Shown piece after piece: positions 13,191 through 26,250 of a stretch of 64,000 nt of DNA. The DNA comes from Apricaphanius iberus. Lineage: Eukaryota; Chordata; Actinopteri; Cyprinodontiformes; Aphaniidae. The stretch spans positions 1,635,283 to 1,699,282 of the forward strand of contig JAPXFQ010002467.1 in NCBI GenBank assembly GCA_028564705.1, written 5' to 3'. Under the pieces are notes generated by a model. It did not search any database and was not told where the DNA came from. It saw only the letters and a list, made by a program, of their open reading frames with translations. A program made the translations under genes and the position numbers. The first letter of the stretch is position 1, and each line of letters opens with the position of its first letter.

Positions 13191-15730
13191 TAAATGAAAT
13201 CCACTGTAACCCTAAACAGACAGGTCGGGGTAAGCAGAGCACCGATCAGACAAGCTGCTAAGAGGCGCTCAAGTACCTCTGGAGGAGCCTCAGAGATCTA
13301 CTGCTCAAGTGGGATAATTCACTTCACATTTTTTCAAATAAATAATCGGCAGAGATTAAATTGTGGAGAGAAGTTTATTTCTAAACCTCACTCAGGAAGT
13401 CTGGAAGTCGTGTACGGTTTCTCACTACAGACCCCGCAGCATCAAAAAAGGAGGGGCCAGGTTTCGGAGAGTTAGTGATTAGTGAGATTAGTTATTTACT
13501 GATTTTAAAATGGAAATGTATAATTTCTAAATGTAATATTCCTAACCTTCAAATGTGAAAAGTATGTCCTGTGTGAGAGGTCAATCACTCCTGTGGGTCC
13601 CCTGCTGACTTTCAGGTCCCAGCCAAGAACTTGCCTCTGCCTTTTGCCAGCTCTGGTGAGCAGGCTACACATTTTTTAACTCAAGGTTACGGTTCCCTTT
13701 CATCTTATGGGAAATCTGCTCCACAAGCCACAAGAACTTCTGATTCTGCACAAAACTTGCGTTTGAACAAAGATGTAGTAACTTAATCATTTTTTCCACT
13801 CTGGATTGTCTTTCTTTTATTTTATTTTTTTACTGTTAAAAAGTATGGTTTGGATTTTACTAAGCAGAATGAGGCCTTCTAAATGTTAATGTAAACTAAA
13901 TAAGTGCGACGCCTTAAAAAATGCCTGTTCTGTTTTCTCAATCTGTGCAGCATTTGCCACTGTTAACATCTCCATCCAAATGATGCCAGAAAGGCTCAGC
14001 AAAACAGAGGGGCACTCTCTTCAAAAGAAGCGTCTTACAACGTTTTGAGGGTTCTTTTTTTGGACAGATGACCTCAAACATCAAGTTCCCCTTCAAACTT
14101 TCAATGCACATCCAGAGCAACAGCTACAACTAATAAATGCTACAGTTTGCAATTTATTATCACCTAAGAGCTGCTCATCAAACAGACTTTTCGTCGAAGG
14201 CTAGTACAAATAATTTTTAGTGTTTGTTTTATCCTGCGGGGTGTGCCATAAGGGTGTGGCTGTATGTCGTGCCAATACAGACGCAATTAAGCAAAGAAAA
14301 TAAAGCTGATATGTCTTCAAATACATCCAGTCAATTGTAGAAACTTTCAACTATCCATATTCTCTTCTGTATCACACCCCAGCCGTCTGTTTTCTTTAGT
14401 GCCACATTATCCGTGAGATGTTTGCCATTAACGCCCACTTCTCAATATTGACAAGCCGCATTATGTAATTTAAGACCTGTTGCTATGGTTAGGAGTTGCT
14501 TCTAATGTTTGAAATTATTTCTGATCAATTTTACCATTACTTATCATTTTTCTCTAGATAATCGTTGATAATCTTGTAGACGTTACAGTTATCTCTGAAC
14601 AACAATTAAAACCCAGTGAGGGGACTTGTACAGTGAATGAGACAATACACAAGTCTAGTGTGACGGCTTAGACTGAAACGGCCACTGATCCAGCTGCTTG
14701 TGTTGTCTGTTTGGCTATTTAATTACCTCAATTCATCCAGCTAGCTTTCACCCTAATGTCTGTATGACTGTTTATTGGCCATAATACTACCATATCTAAC
14801 AGGTTTGGGTGCTTAAATTGAATTTAAGGTGCCTGAACAAGAGTAAGAAGAATGATGTAAGTAGATGTTATAAATAAAACTCCAGGACTTGGAGATATGT
14901 ATAAAATCTCCTTTTTCTGCAATCCAAGGCTGCAGACAGCCGGGGAAAGACTCCCTGGAGCATCTTGTGTCAGTCACCTGGTCAGCGCCTGCTGTGGGTA
15001 GGAACTAAAAGAAAATAAATAAAGAAGCCAGCACCAGTAGTGGCTGGAATCAAACAGGCTGACAAAGGACATTCTCTCGTGATACTTTTCCAAAAGTCAC
15101 CCTGTCATAATACCTTTATTTACCATTAGGTTTTCTCCTGGGATGCCTTCCAAACCAGCTATATGGATTCAATTTGTTTCTAATTGTACTGTCATGAACT
15201 GTAACATATAAAATGCTAACAGGCCTATAGACTGCAAAAATCATACATTTCTCTAAATATTGCAAAGTCTGGGTTGCAGATTATTTGCCATTTATGAGCA
15301 AGATCCACCCCTTTGAAGGTCGGCAACTATCTTCTGTTTGTCACCTGCGAATAACCTTTCTCACTGCGGAATGATGGACTTCAAATTGTTTGGAACTGGA
15401 GTTGGAAGTTGTTAAAGTGTTGGACAGCAACATTGAGGTCATTGCTGATGTCTTGTTTTGGACAGTAGGATTGTTTGTGTGTTTTTGTAAAACATAAAGT
15501 TAATTCTAATTAATTCTGTTGTAGTTTACAACCTTTTTGACTTTTTATTATGCCCTGATGTGTAAAATTTAATGAAAAAGAGTGCCTAACTTTTTTCCAT
15601 GAATGTAGGTGATCAGAGAGGTAGAGAGAAAGGAGGGAAAGATATTAAGGAATTACAATTTTTTTGTGTGTTTGTGTGTTCTGTCCTGAGATTTAAGGCA
15701 AACCATATAACGACGACGTATGCTTATATC
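13191..15730. other. Gene-free AT-rich DNA
   Basis: No gene or repeat family recognised on either strand. Confidence 0.55.
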
Positions 15731-16382
15731 AGGGCTCCCACTCTTTTCTTGAAATGATTTTCCAGGACAATTTTCCTCTGGAGCTCGGCAATTTATCGAC
15801 ATTATCACATCGGTATATATTTTGAAACAAATAAGATATTGTACTTAGACAGTTATATCGGTGTTACAGTTGGAAAAAGGTTGTCGTGTTTCACGATGCC
15901 ACCTGCTTTCCTCTACTTGCAATGCAACACAACTAAAACAGAAGTTACACTCCACTTTAGTTCATACACTTCTATTTTACAGGCTGATATCAGTTTAAAA
16001 TTCCAAACTCTCACAATCAAACTGTATTCGAAATCAGCCACTTACATTAGAAAATATTAACTACTATCTGACTTAAATGAATTGCATCTGCTCATACCAA
16101 GGCACATTTTCCATTTGGTATCCATAATGACATGGTATACATAATGGCAGTGATGAGTTATGTGTTTTAGACTTTAAATTATTTTGACTTATCAAATCTT
16201 TCTAATAGTTTTTTGGCAATTAAATTGGTGAATGTTTTGTAATGCTAAATGTGTTTAAATGCAAAATCCATTTAGCATACAGTATGAAATGAATCTGAAG
16301 TAAAATATTTTGACAAACTATTATAAAATATTGGGAAATTTGTGCATCGTTTTCCAGATTTTCCAGGATGCATGGGAACCCT
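15731..16382. mobile_element. hAT-type nonautonomous element, 652 bp
   Basis: The ends are AGGGCTCCCA on the left and AGGGTTCCCATGCATCCTGG read inward from the right, with TTTTCCAGGA motifs just inside both. The flanks CTTATATC (15723-15730) and ACTATATC (16383-16390) agree at six of eight bases, consistent with an 8-bp hAT duplication. No transposase frame remains. Confidence 0.65.
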
Positions 16383-16715
16383 ACTATATCTGCCAGGTCA
16401 GAGTTGAACTACATAAATAACCTAAGTCAAGGCTGCATCCAGCGTCTAAGTACAGTAGGTAGGCCACACTGATGTAATAGTGTGTGTCTGTACCTTCAAC
16501 CATTCAGATTATATACATGTTGGTGCATGTGTGTCTGTGAGGGATTGAAAATATGTGTAGAAATTATTACGTTTTTGTTGAGTGGGTGTTTGTGAGCCTG
16601 TTTGTCACCTGCACAGCTGTTAACCCAGTACTTCAAAGCGGTGCAGCTTGACACCTCACCAATGGGGACCGGTCATTGACCACAACTGGTGTAGAAGGCA
16701 GACCAAACCGAGCCC

Positions 16716-17020
16716 CCTGCGACTGTGGCTCAGGGTGTTCAGAGGGTTGCCTTGCAATTGGAGGGTTGCTGGTTCGAGCCCCCAGATTCATTTGTCTCAG
16801 TTGTTGTGTCCTTGGGCAAGACACTTCAACTACCGCCTACTGGTGTTGGCCAGAGGGGCTGATGGTGCGATATGGCAGCCTCGCTTCTGTCAGTCTGCCC
16901 CAGGGCAGCTGTGGCTAGAATTGTAGCTCGCTTTTACCAGTGAGAGTGAATGAATAATGGAATTTGTAAAGCGTCTTTGAGTGTCCAGAAAAGCGCTATA
17001 TAAGTTTGATGCATTATTAT
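16716..17020 (+). mobile_element. tRNA-derived SINE
   Basis: The tRNA-like head has an A box (TGGCTCAGGGTG, about 16726) and a B box (GGTTCGAGCCC, 16771-16781). A core follows with TGTCCTTGGGCAAGACACTT, common in fish SINEs, and a LINE-like tail AAAAGCGCTATATAAGTTTG then GATGCATTATTA. It would be transcribed by RNA polymerase III from the internal boxes. Target-site duplications were not resolved. Confidence 0.8.
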
Positions 17021-17584
17021 TTTTAATGTTTATATTTCTGCCTCTGGTGATATAAAGTGGTACTATGAGGTGATAGCAATCAAAATGTTAGGCAAATAAA
17101 GAATAGATAGTGTAAGTAGTAGTGGTGTAACAGTTCTTGTATTTTTTAGAGTACAGAACCTTCGCTATGGCACAGAGGCATACCGGCAGCATAGCTCTGT
17201 TGCCCTTTAGCCAGCAACACTCTGTGAACAAATTCAGTGCAGCAACAAGTTTTGATGCTAACTGGTTACCGCCTTTCGTTAGCATCACTGGTTGCAGTTA
17301 GCTAACACAGTTTTTGACGAGCCAAAGAACACCGCTTAGCTGCCCTCGTTCGTACCGGTCTCTTAACGTAGCAATACAGTATAGGCAGACTGAATATCTG
17401 ACAGTAATCATGTGTGGATAGATTACTCAGTTTGCATTGTTTTATAGCAGCAGCAGCAGCAACTGGAAGCTGAACGGAAGGAGCACTGCGCCAACCACAG
17501 TGTTCCACATAAATACTACAATAAAGTTATTCATCTTATATCATCTTTTGTTTTCAGTTAACGCGCATACAAAAGGGTATAAAA

Positions 17585-17940
17585 GGCCAAAAATAGAAGA
17601 CATGAAATAGAAGACATGAAACAGAGAGAAACTCTGGGATTCGAAACCACAGCACCTTGCTAAAAAAAGGTTCAGGCTGGTTAACAGAGGCGACTGAGCA
17701 TTCAAAGTGGTTGCCCCCCAAACTGTGAAACAACCTACCTCTACATGTCAGAAAGGCTCCAACTGTCAATTTTTTAAATCGCTTTTAAAAACTCATCTGT
17801 ATTCACTGGTTTTTAATACAGTTTGACAGTATGATTTAGTTTTATTTTGCATCTCTGTTAGACTTCTTATATATTCTGTAAAGCACTTTGATCAACGTTG
17901 TTTTGTTTAAATGTGCTATATAAATAAATTGAACTTGAAC
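17585..17940 (+). mobile_element. LINE 3'-end-like segment nested in the hAT element
   Basis: It resembles the end of a teleost LINE: CTCATCTGTATTCACTGG (a KTHLYSLV-like frame), then TGTAAAGCACTTTGATCAAC and GTGCTATATAAATAAATTGA with a short TGAAC tail. Left boundary uncertain; the family is not named. Confidence 0.45.
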
Positions 17941-18098
17941 TATGCAGTGTTGATTAAACGATTAGACGAGCAGTGCGCTGTAATCCCTGCCACCTCACCT
18001 GTATAATTCATGCAGCATCCTGTCAACTGGTTCAGGTAACAGCTTAACCACCAATTAACTGCTTATCCACTATTGACACAGAGTGTGGGGAAGTCTAA

Positions 18099-18775
18099 TG
18101 CTGTTTTCACACATATTTGGGTCGAGCCAGGCGCCGCTCCAGAAGTAAATAGTTTACATTTGTTTCAATTTTCTACAAGTACGGCTCCTTTAACATATGC
18201 TTTTTGTAATCGCACCAAAGTCGTCGCTCTACAGAGCTGAACGTTGTGTGTCCATGGCAACTAGACGGAAGTTGACGCTTATCCCAACAGGAAAAGAAGC
18301 CTGGCTGAGATGTAAACAGAACACACATGAACCATGGAGAACGAACAGCAACGCCGTTTGCCCCTGATACTGCTTTTTGCATTGTACATATTTTATCTGT
18401 TTTAATGTCAGGAATATGTTAAGTTTCAAAAGGAGGCATTCTATCCTGACAACGAATGCAACGAATCTGTCGTTGAACAGCGCGGGAGGATGGATATCTC
18501 TACAGCACATCTGCTTACGGGTACCCATTTAGTTAAAAAGGGCGGAGTATCTGGACTTTAGGACGAGCTAAAGTTGCTACGCGTTCACACATTACTCGCG
18601 CCGCATTTCAGGTCAACGCAAGCTGCTCCAAGATCCACATCTCTGGCAGCTCCGAGAGCGGGGGAGTTACGTCGACTTCGAATGCGAGTGGCGTGTTCAC
18701 ACTAGTCCAGCCGCGCCGTGTTCGGACCCAACACTCAGTTAGGTCAACCTAAATGGTCCTGGTGTGAATAAAGCC
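18099..18775. mobile_element. PIF/Harbinger-like element, 677 bp, nested in the hAT element
   Basis: The ends are TGCTGTTTTCACACATATTT on the left and GGCTTTATTCACACCAGGAC read inward from the right. Both sides are flanked by TAA (18096-18098 and 18776-18778), the TWA duplication expected for this superfamily. The right half is CpG-rich. No transposase is encoded. Confidence 0.65.
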
Positions 18776-19038
18776 TAAAATAGTGATGGTGAAGTTTCCT
18801 AAAAAGAAAATGGTTAAGCTCTTACATTTTATTTACTTAAATATTTAGAGTGTACATTTTACGTTACCTGAGAACATTTTATACAAAAATGTACTGAGTA
18901 CAATTTGATATTAAATAGCATGACAAAAAAAACTTTTTTCATGTTGTTCCCTGACTGTACCGAAAATGAACCGATCCGTGAACTGAAACCAAGTTACATA
19001 CCACATTTGGGGGATTCTGTCACACCCCTAATAAGTAG

Positions 19039-22000
19039 TGATGTGTCGGAACTTCTCAAGATAATCTCTACATGCAACGTTTAAGAATTAAAGAAGGGTC
19101 TGTTTGTTTTTATTAAACAATGCATGAGTGTTTAGTGGGAACGATTAACGGACATGATGAAAAAATGAACTATTCACACCCAGAGAGGAATGCCATTAAT
19201 TTTTACTACTGTATAACTTTTTTTTTTATTCTTTTTTTTTTCTAACGCGATATTCTTTCAAAAAGAAAATTCACATAGGAATATTGAGAAGGGGATCTAA
19301 ATAATATTTCCACTGTTATCAGTGCTGGTTGAGAAATAAATGCTTAAATCAATGCTTGTCCATCACATTTTCCCTTCTAATACAGAAAGAAATCCTACAA
19401 ACAATTTTGTAAAACATACATCCCTTTTTTTGCAAAGAAAATTTGTCTTCATTTGAAGGCGCATTTCTTCCCAGAACTGCCTTAAGCATTCACAACCTTT
19501 TTTTTTTATTTGTTCTGCTACTTCAGTTATTAGATAAGAACACCAGCAGCAAACAGGAGCTGGCAGGTCTCTGGACTGTGTGTCAGTGCAGAGCATTAGG
19601 AGGAGATTTTCTACTTTAGAAGAACACTTCGAGCAAGGGAGCGATGCTGCAGGATTGTTGTGCCAAGTAAAAATCTAATGGAGCGCAGAAGCAGCAATAA
19701 TAACAAACAACTGCAGATTGTGATGAAATGAGAAAATAAAAACATATTGGTTTAAGCTAAATGTGGATATAAACCACTTTTTATTCCTTGCTTATTTTTA
19801 AAATGCATAGATTTCTTAAACACCATTAGAAGTATAGCAGATATTAATAAACAGGCTATTTATGTGCAGTTTCATTGACTTCTGATGTTGAAATGGATTG
19901 GAAACCAGTGGGATTTCCTGATTGTTGTCCGCTGTGATCAGGCGGAAAAAAAACAACCTACAATCTGTGTCAGTAGTTTTTATTTTTGTTCTCTGAAGGA
20001 TGTTGCTGTACAGTAGCTAAGATTTTCTCAAAGTGCCAAAAAACTGTTTTTACCATAACTAATAGCAAGTATTATACACAAAACAGCCGTATTAGTTCTG
20101 CAGGACAAATTTAGAATTAAAACTTCATTTAGATTTTTTACAAGTACTTATTGTTTCTGACTGGAAACAACACAGGAATCTCCCAAACAATAGCAATTAT
20201 TTATTTACTCAAGCATAATAATAATAATAATAATAATAAATAGTTTTCCAAAATATTTTGGAATATTGAATTAAAAATAGTTTTTTGCCAATCTCTTCTT
20301 GTATTTTCGACCAGTCATCTTCTGCGATGAGCTTTTGAAGTTAGAAGGCCTCTTTGCCATCACCCTTAGTTTTAGCTCCTTCCTTCAAATTTGGACTCAA
20401 CTTGGAGCAACAAAATAGCAATATTACTGCAAGTCAAGAAAATCTATAAATTTATAAATACACACACTCTCATGCTGTTTTAAAACAAAGTGCCCTTATG
20501 TTAATGATTATGTATTTATAATCTCCATTCTTAAGCCTGGTCCAGCCACTAGGTTCAAGGTAAGCCGAGGTTTTAAATCATTACTTTTTCAAAACACCAA
20601 ACATTTTCCATCATATAATTTTCAAGAAAAGCCAGAAAAAGTTTCCGCTTTTTTTCTTTAACTAACACAGTAATGCAGTACAGCGCCCAGCCTCTTACTG
20701 TTGCTGTGCACTGCCAGTCAACTGGCTGAAAAACAATTCCTACAACTTCCCCTCCCTTACATCAAAGACAAAGTTGGCAGCTCAGAAACATTGCAGGTCA
20801 CAAAAAACAGACTACCTGATCAGATAGCCTGACTTAATAAGCTGCTAATATCAGCTTGGTATACTTTTCTTAATCTATATTTTGCACGTCGTAACAAAAG
20901 ACCACTAAATAAATGTTTTAAATAACATTGTTACTTTTGAATTAATCAAAACGTAATTTTAGCAGCCAATCCTGTTCACTTTGATTTTTTTATGAATAAC
21001 ATGAAACCCTGGTGTTTTCACTCAAAGTTATCAGGTCGAGAATCTCGAGAGTCTCAATTTGCTGTTACCTGACAGCTGATGATAGCGCTGCATTTAGTGA
21101 AAGACAGATGCACATACCCATATACCTAAGGAAGAGCAGAATGAAAGGTCAAGGGCGAAAGGAGGATGAACCATGAAGTTAGGAGAGCTTGGAGGGGATG
21201 CTGCTGTCAGTACAGGAGGAAGCAACAAGTGAGCATTTCCAAAGCATTTTATGTTTTGGAATTGTACGGTAAGAAGCAGGCGTTTAAAAAAAATAGGTTC
21301 ACTACCACAAACACACACATACACAAACAAATAAATAAAAGGGAGAAGTAGGTAGGACTTTTAGGGCCTGAGTGTGGCTCTTTTTTCCTCCACCCTGGAA
21401 GAAAATAAGGAATCCTTTCCCAACGTTCTGCGGCGGTGGAAAACATGAGAGAAACTCCGAGAGGGACTTCCATCCCAGCAGAAAACGCACTCACAAGCAG
21501 ACGTGTGTGCAGGCACAAATGTGCTGCAGGTCCATCCGCTGAGCAGGGACGGAGCACGGGAGGTGTTGCTCGAAGCGTCCACAGCACTCTGTCGTTTGGA
21601 CGTGTAAAGGCTCATGTGGACAATTAGTCATGTCTGTCGAATTCCTCTGTTGACACCCATATAAAAACAACAACAAAAAAAGAAAAAACACAAAAGACGT
21701 AGAAGTCCTCTCACACACACAAACAAACACACACCTAAGATGAGTTTTGTGGTTTTAGAAACTTATGGGGCATCTGCCAGCATGCTTCAAGCGCTCATTC
21801 TCCGGGGGCCCCAAGCCTTTCTTTTTCAGCTGCAACACTGCAATTTGGGTGTGCCGTTGGGCTGGAGATAAGTATAGGCTGACTAATATGCACTTAGGAT
21901 CCAGGGAGAAATACTTAGGGCTAAATGTTTAATTTGTGTTTGTACAACACATGTCCAATTTGGGGGTCGGTGTCTCTTTCAAAGAGCCCCAGCAACAAAT

Positions 22001-23280
22001 AATTAAAACTGTCCGGATCGGTCACAGGCTTTAAAATGTTGAATGGGCAGGTTTCGATGACGATGAAGTTGAATGACATCGTCACCGAAAAAAGAAGAAA
22101 AAAACCAACAACCTCTGGAAGCACTTAAATCAGCAACGTCGTGGTCGGATGGAAGATAGCTGTTGAGCTCAGCTGGGAGGAGAAATAAAACTACTGTACT
22201 CTTTAAGGGGGATGACAAAAACAACTGAGGGAGTCAGCTATCTTCTGCCCTCCTCTGTCAAATCACTCCTCCGACTGCATCCTTCACTCTGCACTCCACC
22301 GGAGGAGAAAGCCTCTCAGGAAATCATCCGACAAAAAAAAAACCCAAAAAAATTCAGAAAAAAAGAGCATATTTCTGAAGAATGAGCTGGACAGTGTGGA
22401 AAGCTTCAAGGCCTCACATCCGATCTAAAAAAAAAATGTTTCTTAAATTGGAAGGATTTCATTTAAATATCTTTTACATGTATTTTATGGAGTGAAATCA
22501 TGAATAGGGAAATATTTTTTTATGATTTAAAAGTAATCTTGTGCTGGAACAAAGGCCAAGAAACTGAGCAGAGACGGTTAATTTGAAGGATTTTAACACA
22601 AAGGAAACCTAAAAATATCATTAATATCATTAAAAAAATATGAAAATGATAAAAAGTTATAATCCAGAAGATTTATTTTAACCTCAAATCTTTTTGAAAA
22701 CAAACAAATCCAGGATTATGATACCAACCTTGTGGCCACCCCGATGAAAACTTTCTGGCACACCTGCTATAATTGCACAGTTGTCATTTTGTTTATGATT
22801 TATGTTTAGGCTGAACGTTATGCATCTTTGAGAGTGAAGACATGAAAAACAAGGCATATACATGGAATCGTACCACTACTCCTAGGTCATCGAAAGTTTT
22901 ATTCCTTTGTCATCATTATGTCAAAATAGTAGGGAATGATTTGTAGGACAATAAAGAAGAATCTTGCTTGCCCCGTTTTTTTTTTGTTTTTTTTTTTCAA
23001 ATCACATTTAATAAGTTCATATTTAAATCTAAAGATCATGTATATCAGACTGATCAGATCAAAGTGATCTCAGGCCACAACCCTGCTGCAACATCAGCTT
23101 CAACATTGTTTCCAGTGTGAGAAAAAGCTCAGAGAATATTCTGATTCTTCCACACAGGCCTCCTGTATACAGTCACCGCTCATTTCTGGATCATTTTGGT
23201 TTCAGCTCCTGAAGCCAGTTTGGAGAAGCTTCCTCTCTCGTGTTCCAGCTCCAGGCCCCGGACAGAGAGCCAGCTGAGAT
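19039..23280. other. Gene-free AT-rich DNA
   Basis: Contains an ATA/TAA microsatellite near 20214-20240, T tracts and an A tract near 22330. No exon or repeat family recognised. Confidence 0.5.
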
Positions 23281-24350
23281 TTGTCGGACAACTTTTCTCA
23301 TTCATGCCCTGATGGCAGTGATTTCCAGCGCCTGGCTGGTTGCTTCACAATGGACCACACAGTGACCAGCGCTGCTTCCCACAGAGGAGGAAGAGTGGAT
23401 GTAGCCGCCCCCCACCACCACCCTCATCCCCCCATCTGGTCCAGACAGTGGAGGGGTGAGCACAGCCTTGCAGGGCCGAACAATGTGCTGAATTGGCAGC
23501 CTATATATAAGTCTGCCATTTGGACACTCCAATGCCACTTTACCTTATGAGGGAAGTTCTGCCCGCAGCACCTGCTCCGAACAAAATGCCACAGGAGATC
23601 AGGCCAGATTGTTTTTCACAGACACTCTCACTTACAACAGAGGTGCGCATGTGGTGGGGGTGTGGGATCACGGGTGGAGGGTATGGGGGGTGTAGAGGGA
23701 TGTCTATAAATTGTTCTACCAGACTCCGAACAATGAAACAACGTGTTGGGAGATCCGAATTTAAAGGGGGTGGGCCGCAGCGAGGGCAGGCCCGGACAGG
23801 GCGGCATGGAGGATCGGGTGGGGGGGATTATAAATCTGAAAAGAAGAAAAAAAAGGGCTTGATGTGCACGAAATGAAAAGAAAAGGGAGGATGAGCTAAA
23901 ATCCATTCAGGGTAATCCTGGAAAAATGGCGCATTCTCACCGAACTTCCAAAAATGATTAAACTGCTAGGATGAGGAAGGTTAAAGGAATCAGTGAAACA
24001 GCGGTCCGGACCGGCGTTTTTCCTCTTTAGTGTTTTTTTTTTGTTTGTTTTGTTTTGTTCTAACTCATTGTTGTCTTTCATGCATGAGCTCCCTCTCTGT
24101 GTCTTTCTCTCTTTCGCTCTGTTACTCTGAAAGCTTCTTATCTGCGGGCGGCCAGAGGCTTATCTCGGAGGTGTAGTGCGCGGGGAACACCCTTGAAGTG
24201 GCTTTATCGCGCTTTTCCACCCCGGTACCGTGCGCCTTGTCCTCCCGTAGCCCCTGTCCCATCACCCTTACAGTGAACTCCGGGGCAAAGCCTCCTCTTT
24301 CTCCTCCCACTCTTCGTGCTCCTCACAGGAGCCGGACAAAAGCTGGACGA
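23281..24350. promoter_or_regulatory. GC-rich candidate regulatory block(s)
   Basis: Two GC-balanced stretches stand out: 23460-23640 (CCGAACAATGTGCTGAATTG, SOX-like AACAATG) and 24120-24340, CpG-containing, upstream of the candidate first exon in the - strand sense of a sox6 intron. Open frames here lack splice support or protein-like composition. Role unproven. Confidence 0.25.
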
Positions 24351-25949
24351 TCATGGGATTAGAAACTACACCCATCACCCCAGCCACCCCCTTCCTCTGC
24401 ACGCACGACTCAAGTTCAAACTGTTGGACTTCAGGCGTGAACATTTTGTTTGTTTGTCTGTTTGTTTCCTCCCACCTCCAGAGTTAAAACTCGAACTGAC
24501 AACTGTATCATCACGCAGGAGGGACAATTACAAACAGGGAAGATTCACCGTCTCACTTCTCAGCTCCCACTTTCAATTTCTGACAATATTTCTTCCAGGG
24601 TCAAACCTGTGTGACCTCCTGAGGAGAAAGTTAACATGGACCTTAAAGATGTCTCGCTTCTTTTATTTTTCTACATTATAGGAGCAGGAGGCAGAGCAAA
24701 GAAGGTGTGATAGATAAAATAGATTTAAAATGGTAATAAGAATACAAATCATGACATAAAAAACAGCCTAAATAAAACACGGACTCTGACTTAAATTCAT
24801 CAAAGTTAACCTCGGCATTGGGGAGGCAGTGGGGTGGATGTAACTGACCTCCGTCAGTTTCAACTCCATCTACTAAACCTGACCATAAATCTTAATTTTT
24901 TTTTCCACCCTATGTATTTAGAAATATTTCTTTTTAAATAAAGTTCAGTTAGCTACAAAAAAAAAATACACATAAATACTACAATTATATCATGGTTGAA
25001 GGTTGACTTTAAGGTGTCAATAAGGACGTTTTGGAGGATTTTGCCCCCAGGGCCCAGAAGTCCCCCCAGTCAGTCTAAGCTTGAACCAGAAGGCCACAGC
25101 TGAATAAGTTCAAAGAACTAAATGAAATCACGCACAGTGGCTTTAATGATAAAGGTTATTTTCCAGAGTTTCTAATTGAGTATTAAAACATATTAATGAA
25201 AATAAAAAATAATAATTAGAATTAGAATTTAAAAAATCACAGCAACTGAATACCTTTTTTTTCCTTGCAAAAAAAATCTTGTCTACCTGCTGGAATTCAG
25301 ATGCCACCACAACTCATTTGTTTCTGCTCAATAAATAGTAAGAAAGATGCAGGAGGTAATAAAACGTGTTTCTCCAAGTACAATTGCGCATTTTAGATTT
25401 TAGATGAAATTCTCCAGCTGCCAACCTGAAAAGCGGGCTCCTGTTGGGTGGTTCTGCTTATAACTGAGCGGTTTGGATTCTGTATTAATGTCATTTTTTT
25501 ATTCTATATTATTATTATTGTTTAAGAGCGCAATTTGCAGAGTTGAATCAAAATTAGGCGAATTAGAGCAGCATTTTATTACGGTTTTATTTTAAAAGGG
25601 GGGAAATATGAGTGTTTAAAATTGTTACTGATGTCATGGGACTTCTTTTAAAAGTTGAATTTCATTTCTGGGATAAGTTTTAGTTAAACAAAGCTAAGTT
25701 AATACTGCAATTTTACTGTATTCCTTAGGGTCATGCCTACATTAAAACTTTTGTATTTAGGTTTTTATTTATTCTTATTTAATTTTCTTTGCAGGTCCAG
25801 AACAACAATCAGTTTCCTGGATGTGTTTAAGCGTGGATCCACAGCTGTTGTCTCTGTATGTCGCGGAGCGCAGATAAGCTTAGTGACTTGGTAAAAATAA
25901 GAAAACAACAAGACCCAAACCGAGCAGCGGTAGTCTGAGCGCCTCTTAC
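24351..25949. other. Gene-free AT-rich DNA
   Basis: Nothing recognised; on the candidate sox6 model this would be the start of intron 1 on the - strand. Confidence 0.5.
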
Positions 25950-26250
25950 CTGGACTCACTTCTTCCACATGCGCTGCGCAGACTCGTGCAAAAACTTTGG
26001 AGCTCCTAAGCGCGGGATGGTGACGAACGACGGGGCAGGGAGAAGAAGCAGGGAGTCAGTTCGGGCTGTCTTCTGATCCCTTGCGTAAAGTCAACATCTC
26101 TGGAGCGCGTCGGAGGGGAACTTTAGTGGAACTCCTCTGTTTGCGCTCAGCCGAGGACAGAAGAGTGGGAATCGAGAGAGTTTCTGCGTCGCTGTCAGGA
26201 TTGACACCCAGTTAGAGGAGGTGCAAGGTTTTTCATTTAAACAACAGCTA
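25950..26250 (-). promoter_or_regulatory. CpG-rich block with - strand splice donor; candidate sox6 5' noncoding exon
   Basis: The block is distinctly GC- and CpG-rich against AT-rich surroundings. On the - strand it ends in a consensus donor, CCAG/GTAAGA, with the exon edge at 25950. It lacks a long ORF, as expected for a 5' UTR exon. In human, SOX6 lies beyond C11orf58 and is transcribed in this direction, with several noncoding first exons and a huge first intron, which would also explain the gene-free 1-25.9 kb. No SOX6 coding sequence is visible, so the assignment is inference from synteny and composition. Confidence 0.35.

Larger units (their letters stand above)
17120..19030. mobile_element. 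hAT element, 1.9 kb, nonautonomous, with nested insertions
   Basis: The ends are TAGTGGTGTAACAGTTCTTG on the left and TAGGGGTGTGACAGAATCCC read inward from the right. These are the TAGGGGTGTAACGGT-type ends of a widespread teleost hAT family, including the ACCGAA-rich subterminal zone. The 8-bp flanks GTAAGTAG (17112-17119) and ATAAGTAG (19031-19038) match at seven of eight positions. No hAT transposase frame is present. The interior holds a LINE-tail-like segment and a Harbinger-like element. Confidence 0.8.

Noticed and set aside
21249..21730. Cluster of short - strand frames of 60-112 codons
   Set aside because: Several overlapping frames all open by chance; none shows conserved motifs or exon borders.
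23520..23906. Overlapping open frames of 92-118 codons on both strands
   Set aside because: Low-complexity Gly/Pro/Ser-rich translations of GC-rich DNA; no family match.
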